A stretch of DNA of 64,000 bases from positions 2,666,001 through 2,730,000 of the forward strand of contig NZ_CP060496.1 in assembly GCF_014400405.1 (NCBI RefSeq), written 5' to 3'. Source of the stretch: Brachybacterium sp. Z12. Lineage in GTDB: Bacteria > Actinomycetota > Actinomycetes > Actinomycetales > Dermabacteraceae. Position 1 is the stretch's first letter. Every line of letters begins with the position of its first letter. Shown here piece after piece: positions 58,897 to 64,000 of the stretch. The notes under the pieces are model-generated. The model was not told the DNA's origin. It made no database searches and was given only the letters and a program-made list of their open reading frames with translations. Made by a program: the position numbers and the translations under genes.

Positions 58897-60920
58897 ATGA
58901 CCTCCCCTCTGTCGCCCCCGCCGAGTCCTCGGGCCCGTTCACGGACTTCTCCGACATCGACGGCTTCCTGCGCATCCCGCGCCTCGCCTCCGTGGCCGCG
59001 AGCCGCGAGGGACGCGTCGTCGCCGCGGTCCAGGAGGCCGACGAGCCCGGCGCGAAGCTCGTCTCCTCCCTGTGGGAGCTGGACCCGCAGGGCCGGGAGC
59101 CCGCCCGTCGGCTGACCTTCTCCGCGAAGGGCGAGAGTTCCCCACGCTTCGCGCCCGACGGCTCGCTGCTGTTCAGCTCCGCACGCCCGGACCCCGAGGG
59201 CGGCGGCGAGGACGAGGCCTCCGCGATCTGGCGCCTGCCCCGCACGGGCGAGGCCCAGGTCGCTGCCTCCGCTCCCGGAGGCCTGTCGCTGCTGTCCGTC
59301 GCCGAGGACGGGACCATGCTCGGGGCCACCAGCGTGCTGCCCGGCGGCACCCTCGAGGAGGATGCCGAGCGGCGCAAGGCCCGCAAGGACGCGAAGCAGA
59401 CCACCATCTGGCACACCGGGATGCCGATCCGGCTGTGGGACCACGAGATCGGCGACCAGAGCCGCCGCCTGGTGCTGGTCTCCCCGGACGGCGACCTCAC
59501 CGATCTCACCCCTGACGTGGGCACCGTGACCCTCTACGCCGCCTCCGCGGACCTCTCCCCCGATGGCTCAACCGTGGCGACCTCCTGGACCCGGCGCGTG
59601 CGCGGCGGGGAGACCCGCAGCTCGATCGTGCTGATCGACACGGCGACCCTGCGCCGCAGCGCCCTGCTGGAGGCCGATGAACACGCGCAGTACGGCAGCC
59701 CGGTCTTCTCCCGCGACGGCAGCCGCCTGGCCGTGATCCGCTCGACCACCTCCTCCCCCACGGACACCAGCTACAGCCGCCTGGAGATCCACCCGATCGG
59801 CGGCGGCGACCCCGCGATCGCGCAGCTGGGCGACCTCACCCTCAGCGACCTCGAATGGGCGGCGGACGGCACCCTCCTGGTCGCCGGCGACCTGCACTCC
59901 TCCGGCGCGGTGCTCGCGATCGACCCGGCCACGGGCGAGGCACGCACAGTGGCCGGCGGCGGCGTGTTCTCCTCCCTCTCCGCCGGGGCCGACGGCAACG
60001 TGTTCGCGCTCCGCAGCGATGTGGCGGGCCCGTCCCGCCCGGTCCGGCTCACGGCCGACGGCAGCGCCGAGCTCCTCGCCCCGGGCACGGTCGATGCTCT
60101 GCCCGGCACGCTCGAATGGGTGGAGACGGCGGTGGACGGCATCACCGTCGGCGGCTGGCTGTGCCTCCCGGCCTCCGCCTCGGCCGACTCCCCCGCCCCG
60201 GTCATGCTGTGGGTCCACGGCGGTCCGCACGGCTCCTACAACGCGTGGAGCTGGCGCTGGTGCCCGTGGCTCGCCGTGGAGCGCGGCTACGCGGTGCTGA
60301 TGCCGGATCCTGCGATGTCCACCGGCTACGGGGACGCGGGACTGAACCGGGGCTGGCCGCGCCGCCCCGAGGTGGTCTACCGCGAATGCGAGACCCTCCT
60401 CGATGCAGTGCTCGAGCGGGACGAGCTCGACGGCTCGCGCACCGCGATGCTCGGCGCATCGTTCGGCGGGTTCATGGCCAACTGGATCGCCGGGCACACC
60501 GAGCGCTTCGACGCGATCGTCTCCCATGCGGGCCTGTGGGCGCTGGATCAGCAGCACCGCACCACCGATGCGGCGGCCTCGAAGATGCGCGTGCACCGCC
60601 ACGAGGAGGAGAACCCGGACTGGTACCGGGCCTCCTCCCCGCATCACGAGGTGGACGCGATCACCACCCCGATGCTGATCACGCACGGCAATCGCGACTA
60701 TCGGGTGCCGGTCAGCGAGGCGCTGCGGCTGTGGTGGGACCTGGTCTCCTCCTGGGACGGCGAGCCGCAGGACATGCCGCACCGCTTCCTGCAGCTGACC
60801 AGCGAGAACCACTGGGTGCTCACACCCTCGAATGCGCTGGCATGGAATGAGGCGGTGCTGGCCTTCTGCGATCAGCACGTGCTCGGCGCAGAGCCCGTCC
60901 CCGAGGTGCTGCCCTGGTGA
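58897..60920 (+). CDS. S9-family prolyl oligopeptidase (frame break near 58925)
   Basis: Alpha/beta-hydrolase peptidase of about 675 residues. The N-terminal beta-propeller has WD-like blades (LTFSAKGESSPRFAPDG, LVLVSPDGDL, FSRDGSRLAVIRS). The catalytic domain holds VMLWVHGGPHGSY (oxyanion hole), the nucleophile GASFGGFMANW, the Asp in HGNRDYRVP and the His in TSENHWVL, so the triad is complete. The first 15 codons are out of frame; a one-base repair in the CCCCC near 58915-58925 gives GPFTDFSDIDGFLRIPRLAS. No signal peptide, so cytosolic. Confidence 0.88.
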
Positions 60921-60973
60921 GCAGGCGGATCCGGCCGGCCAGCGGCTGCCACGTGCCAGGCGGCACCAGAAAT

Positions 60974-61028
60974 CTGCCCTCTACGTGAATTGAACGGCTA
61001 TACGGCGTTCAACTCATGTAGAGGGCAG
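60974..61028. terminator. Hairpin between convergent S9 peptidase and SulP genes
   Basis: Outer arms CTGCCCTCTAC and GTAGAGGGCAG pair perfectly; inner arms TTGAAC and GTTCAA pair as well. Both genes end toward it. Confidence 0.7.
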
Positions 61029-61078
61029 GTGAATGGTGGCTGGCCGGGGTGAGGTGGGCGGTGGGTGACGGGCGCTGG

Positions 61079-62554
61079 TCAGTTCAGCGTGCCGGTGAGC
61101 CGGCCGTGGAACTGTGTGGAGTGCTCGTCCAGCCCGGTGAAGCGCACCTCGATGTCGTGCTCGGCGTACTTGGTCTGCACCGAGTCGAGCACGGCCACGG
61201 TCGAGGCGTCCCAGATCTGGGCGGCGGCGAAGTCGACGGTGACCTGCGGCGGGTCCTCGGCGTAGGAGAACTGCTCGACCAGGTCGTTGCTGCTGCCGAA
61301 GAACAGCGGGCCCCGCACCGTGTACTGGGCCGCCCCGTCCGTGACCAGGCGACGGACGGTGGTCACGTGCGCGACCCGGCGGGCGAAGAGGACCATCGCC
61401 AGCAGTGCACCGGCCGCGACGCCGATCGCGAGGTTGTTGGTGGCCACCACGACCACGACGGTCGTGACCATCACCAGGGTCTCGGAGACCGGCATCCGCT
61501 TCAGGGTCGAGGGCTTCACGCTGTGGAGGTTCACGGTGGAGACGGCGACGACCATCATCACCGCGGCGAGCGCGGCCATCGGGATCGCCTCCATCAGATC
61601 GGAGAGCACGGTGACCAGGATCAGCAGCATCACGCCGGCGAAGAAGGTGGACAGCCGGGTGCGGGCCCGGCCGAGCTTCACGTTCACCACGGTCTGCCCG
61701 ATCATGGCGCAGCCGGCGATGCCGCCCCAGCAGCCCGCGAGGATGTTCGCGACGCCGAGCGCCCAGGATTCGCGGCTCTTGTGCGAGCGGGTGTCGGTGA
61801 TGTCGTCGACGAGCTTCGCGGTCAGCAGCGTCTCCATCAGGCCCACGAAGGCGACGCTGAGCGCGGTGGGCAGGATGAGGCGCAGGGTGTCGAGGTCCAG
61901 CGGCACCTCCAGCGGGGTGATCCCGGGCAGGCCGCCGGAGACCTCGCCCTGATCGCCGACGGTGGGGACGGAGAGGTGCGCGAACATCGCGATCGCGGTG
62001 ACCAGCACGATCGCGACCAGCGGCGCGGGCACGGCCTTGGTGAACCGTGGCAGCACGAGCACCACCACGAGCGTCAGCGCGAACAGCGGGTAGACCATCG
62101 CCGGCACGTCGAGGACGTGCTGCAGCTGCGCGGCGAAGATGAGAATGCCCAGCGCGTTGACGAAGCCGATCATCACCGAGCGCGGGATGAACCGCATGAT
62201 GCGCGCAAGCCCCAGCACCCCGAAGAGGATCTGGATGATGCCGGCGAGGATCACGGTGGGCAGGAGGTATTCGACGCCGTGGGTGTGGACCAGAGGTGCG
62301 ACGACGAGTGCGACCGCGCCCGCGGCCGCGGTGATCATGGCGGGCCGGCCGCCGAGGATCGACATCGAGATCGCCAGCACCACAGAGGCGATGAGGCTGA
62401 CCTTGGGGTCCACGCCCGCGATCACGGAGAACGAGATCACCTCGGGGATGAGCGCGAGGGTGGTCACCGCTCCGGCGAGCGCCTCGGTGGTCAACAGACG
62501 AGGGCTGCGGAGGGCCTGCAGCGTGGTGGGGCTCTTCACGGGCGCGTTGGTCAC
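61079..62554 (-). CDS. SulP-family inorganic anion transporter
   Basis: Membrane transporter of 491 residues with about ten to twelve helices and a C-terminal STAS domain. SulP features: IPEVISFSVIAGVDPKVSL, FVNALGILIFAAQLQHVLD and SVAFVGLMETLLTAKLVDD. The STAS part starts near residue 405 and contains VTVDFAAAQIWDASTVAVLD. Substrate could be sulfate or bicarbonate; neighbours give no hint. The frame is intact. A conserved SulP variant with an unusually short N-terminus. Confidence 0.87.
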   Translation of the reverse strand: MTNAPVKSPTTLQALRSPRLLTTEALAGAVTTLALIPEVISFSVIAGVDPKVSLIASVVLAISMSILGGRPAMITAAAGAVALVVAPLVHTHGVEYLLPTVILAGIIQILFGVLGLARIMRFIPRSVMIGFVNALGILIFAAQLQHVLDVPAMVYPLFALTLVVVLVLPRFTKAVPAPLVAIVLVTAIAMFAHLSVPTVGDQGEVSGGLPGITPLEVPLDLDTLRLILPTALSVAFVGLMETLLTAKLVDDITDTRSHKSRESWALGVANILAGCWGGIAGCAMIGQTVVNVKLGRARTRLSTFFAGVMLLILVTVLSDLMEAIPMAALAAVMMVVAVSTVNLHSVKPSTLKRMPVSETLVMVTTVVVVVATNNLAIGVAAGALLAMVLFARRVAHVTTVRRLVTDGAAQYTVRGPLFFGSSNDLVEQFSYAEDPPQVTVDFAAAQIWDASTVAVLDSVQTKYAEHDIEVRFTGLDEHSTQFHGRLTGTLN

Positions 62555-62709
62555 GTCCGGATGCTACCGGTGCGTCTCGCGCGGTGGCCGCGGCGCACTG
62601 TCCCGAGCTCGTTCCGGGTGCGGCGGGACACAGCGGGGAGGACTACGCTGAGGTCCCTGCTTCTTCGTGTGCAGCCTGCATCCGAGGATCTGACCGGACG
62701 GAGGATCCG

Positions 62710-62997
62710 ATGACTCCACGCACTCGCCGCCGTTTCGACGCCACCTGGTTGCCGTTCGGGATGATGATCGGTTTCACCGTGGGGATCGGCTTCGGACTGG
62801 CCCTCATCGACAATATCTTCGTGGGCGCGCTGATCGGCTTCTTCGTCGGTGCTGGGCTCGGCATCGCTCTCGGGTTCCGCGATCCCCGACGTTCGGGGAA
62901 CGAGGAGGACGCCGAGGACGATCTGTACCGGAAGCAGCACGGGGATCCCGGGCCCCAGGGTGGGCGCTCTCCGCAGCGTTCGCCCGAGGACGAGTGA
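62710..62997 (+). CDS. Small membrane protein of unknown function
   Basis: Protein of 95 residues from ATG 62710. A basic start (MTPRTRRRFDATWLP), two glycine-rich hydrophobic helices (FGMMIGFTVGIGFGLALI and FVGALIGFFVGAGLGIALGF) with GxxxG spacing that suits helix packing, and an acidic then basic tail. No family recognised. Lies alone between SulP and the lipoprotein gene. Confidence 0.65.
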   Translation: MTPRTRRRFDATWLPFGMMIGFTVGIGFGLALIDNIFVGALIGFFVGAGLGIALGFRDPRRSGNEEDAEDDLYRKQHGDPGPQGGRSPQRSPEDE

Positions 62998-63171
62998 GGG
63001 CAACCCGCTCCGGATCGGCGGGCGCAGAACCTTCACAGCCCCGACACTGCGATTTCATGGGGATTCCTTGACCCTCTCTTGACCCGATGGCACGGTGTGA
63101 CGCGGAAGGCATCGATTCCGGCTCCGTGACGGCACCACCGCCGCCGGGGCGCTCGAGGGAGAGGACCCACC

Positions 63172-64000
63172 ATGACCACGAGCATCGCCCGACGCACCCG
63201 ATCAACCCTCGCCCTCGTCGCCGGCGCAGCCCTGCTGGGACTGGCCGCCTGCGGGACCGACGGCGGCGACGAAGCGACCGCCCCACCCGCTGGCGGGAGC
63301 GAGGTCTCCGACGGCGGCGAGCAGGACCAGCAGGATCAGCCGATGGACGACCAGGCCCCCTCGGATGGCGGCGGCGCCACCGGGGACGGTGAAGAAGAGG
63401 CCACGCAGGATGAAGGCGGCACCGCGGCCTCGGGAGAACGAACCCGGATCATGCTGGTGACCGATCTCGGGATCGATGACACCTCGGGCGATGGCCCGCT
63501 GACGCTCCAGAACGAGGAGCTGGCCGAGCTGCTCGCCGCACCGTTCGAGGCCACTGCGGAGTGCGCCGACGAGCTCGTCCTCGAGCCGGGGAACACGGCC
63601 GGCTGCGTGGGCCCGGCGGGAATCGAGAAGCCCGAACCCACCCAGGAGTGGGTCGCGAACGCCGTGCGGGTCCCGCAGGCCGACGATCCGGCCGGCGGCA
63701 ACCAGGACGCGGTGCTGTTCTCGACCGGCACGGCACTGCCGGAGGGCGCCGATGACCTGTTGGACGAGGACATCACCCTCACCGGGCTGGGCTTCGGCTC
63801 CGCCTTCGGCATGGAGCCGCTGAGCGCCGAGCAGCTCGCCGAGAGCACGCTGCAGACCCTCACCTCCGAGCACGCCTACATCCCGGTCGGAGAGATGGCC
63901 GAATGGTCCGAGGTCACCTGCGAGGACAGCTTGGACTTCACGCAGTTCGAGACGGTGGACTGCGAGGCCACCACGACCGACGGCGAGAGCTGGGACCTCT
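63172..64000 (+). CDS. Secreted lipoprotein, 3' end outside window
   Basis: At least 276 codons with no stop before the window end. Signal peptide with lipobox: TRSTLALVAGAALLGLAAC, so lipidation at Cys 27. A long Asp/Glu/Gly/Gln linker (residues 28-90) precedes a folded domain that starts near TRIMLVTDLGIDDTSGDGP and has paired cysteines in ATAECADEL and AGCVGPAG. No family recognised; probably a surface-anchored protein. Start ATG 63172 is preceded by GAGGGAGAGGA. Confidence 0.75.
   Translation, partial: MTTSIARRTRSTLALVAGAALLGLAACGTDGGDEATAPPAGGSEVSDGGEQDQQDQPMDDQAPSDGGGATGDGEEEATQDEGGTAASGERTRIMLVTDLGIDDTSGDGPLTLQNEELAELLAAPFEATAECADELVLEPGNTAGCVGPAGIEKPEPTQEWVANAVRVPQADDPAGGNQDAVLFSTGTALPEGADDLLDEDITLTGLGFGSAFGMEPLSAEQLAESTLQTLTSEHAYIPVGEMAEWSEVTCEDSLDFTQFETVDCEATTTDGESWDL

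Noticed and set aside
1-64000. CRISPR array, rRNA operon or complete prophage
   Set aside because: No spaced repeat array, no 16S/23S/5S sequence and no structural phage genes were found; only the small island at 48.4-54.6 kb looks mobile.

Overview
High-GC actinobacterial chromosome (clearly Actinomycetota; Micrococcales, probably Dermabacteraceae/Brachybacterium-like by inference from gene content and order). Support comes from the contiguous menaquinone and Ccs-type cytochrome c maturation locus, the tiny bS22 ribosomal protein gene, DUF3017/DUF4229/DUF6350 small membrane proteins, GTG starts and ATGA/GTGA start-stop overlaps. No rRNA and no CRISPR array were seen.

Layout. 1-5.4 kb: end of an aminotransferase, adenosine deaminase, galactokinase, a lactonase-type beta-propeller and a ThrE-type exporter. 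5.4-11.5 kb: DUF3017 protein, aspartate ammonia-lyase, PPK2 polyphosphate kinase, purH-purN, DUF6350 membrane protein. 13.2-22.6 kb: menF, menD, menC, menB, menE and menA with an HtrA protease and a GNAT acetyltransferase interleaved. 22.6-28.6 kb: DUF4229 and PLDc_N proteins, then a translationally coupled ResABC-type operon (histidine phosphatase, TlpA, CcdA, ResB, CcsB). 28.6-30.5 kb: divergent MarR/YceI pair, glutaredoxin-like protein, bS22. 30.6-34.1 kb: two tandem dynamin-like GTPases. 34.2-39.9 kb: AcuC-type deacetylase, KtrB-KtrA potassium uptake, proC, DUF368 polyprenyl-phosphate translocase. 39.9-44.8 kb: a 1500-residue SF1-helicase/nuclease-like protein whose Walker motifs are degenerate. 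44.9-48.4 kb: DeoR regulator, MT0933-type small protein, CopC, and a MobA-nitrilase fusion.

48.44-54.56 kb is a decayed genomic island in a tRNA-Arg(CCT) gene, bounded by an 18-bp duplicated tRNA core. It holds a dead tyrosine recombinase, an excisionase-like remnant, a Tat-exported cysteine-rich precursor that looks like a halocin-C8-type bacteriocin with a small membrane (possible immunity) partner, an IS30 element interrupted by an IS256 element, a DUF6602 gene truncated by the IS30, and one unknown gene. 54.6-64 kb: Crp-family regulator divergent from an HMA metallochaperone, P1B-type ATPase and quinone oxidoreductase-like gene, then an S9 peptidase, a SulP transporter, a small membrane protein and a truncated lipoprotein.

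More than thirty single or few-base reading-frame breaks fall in otherwise well-conserved core genes (menA, menC, menD, menE, resB, ccdA, proC, ktrA, ktrB and others), mostly in G or C runs. So many breaks in genes of one working pathway point to uncorrected sequencing or assembly indels. These genes are annotated as CDS spanning the break, with the break position stated; only island genes with nonsense codons, losses or insertions are called pseudogenes.
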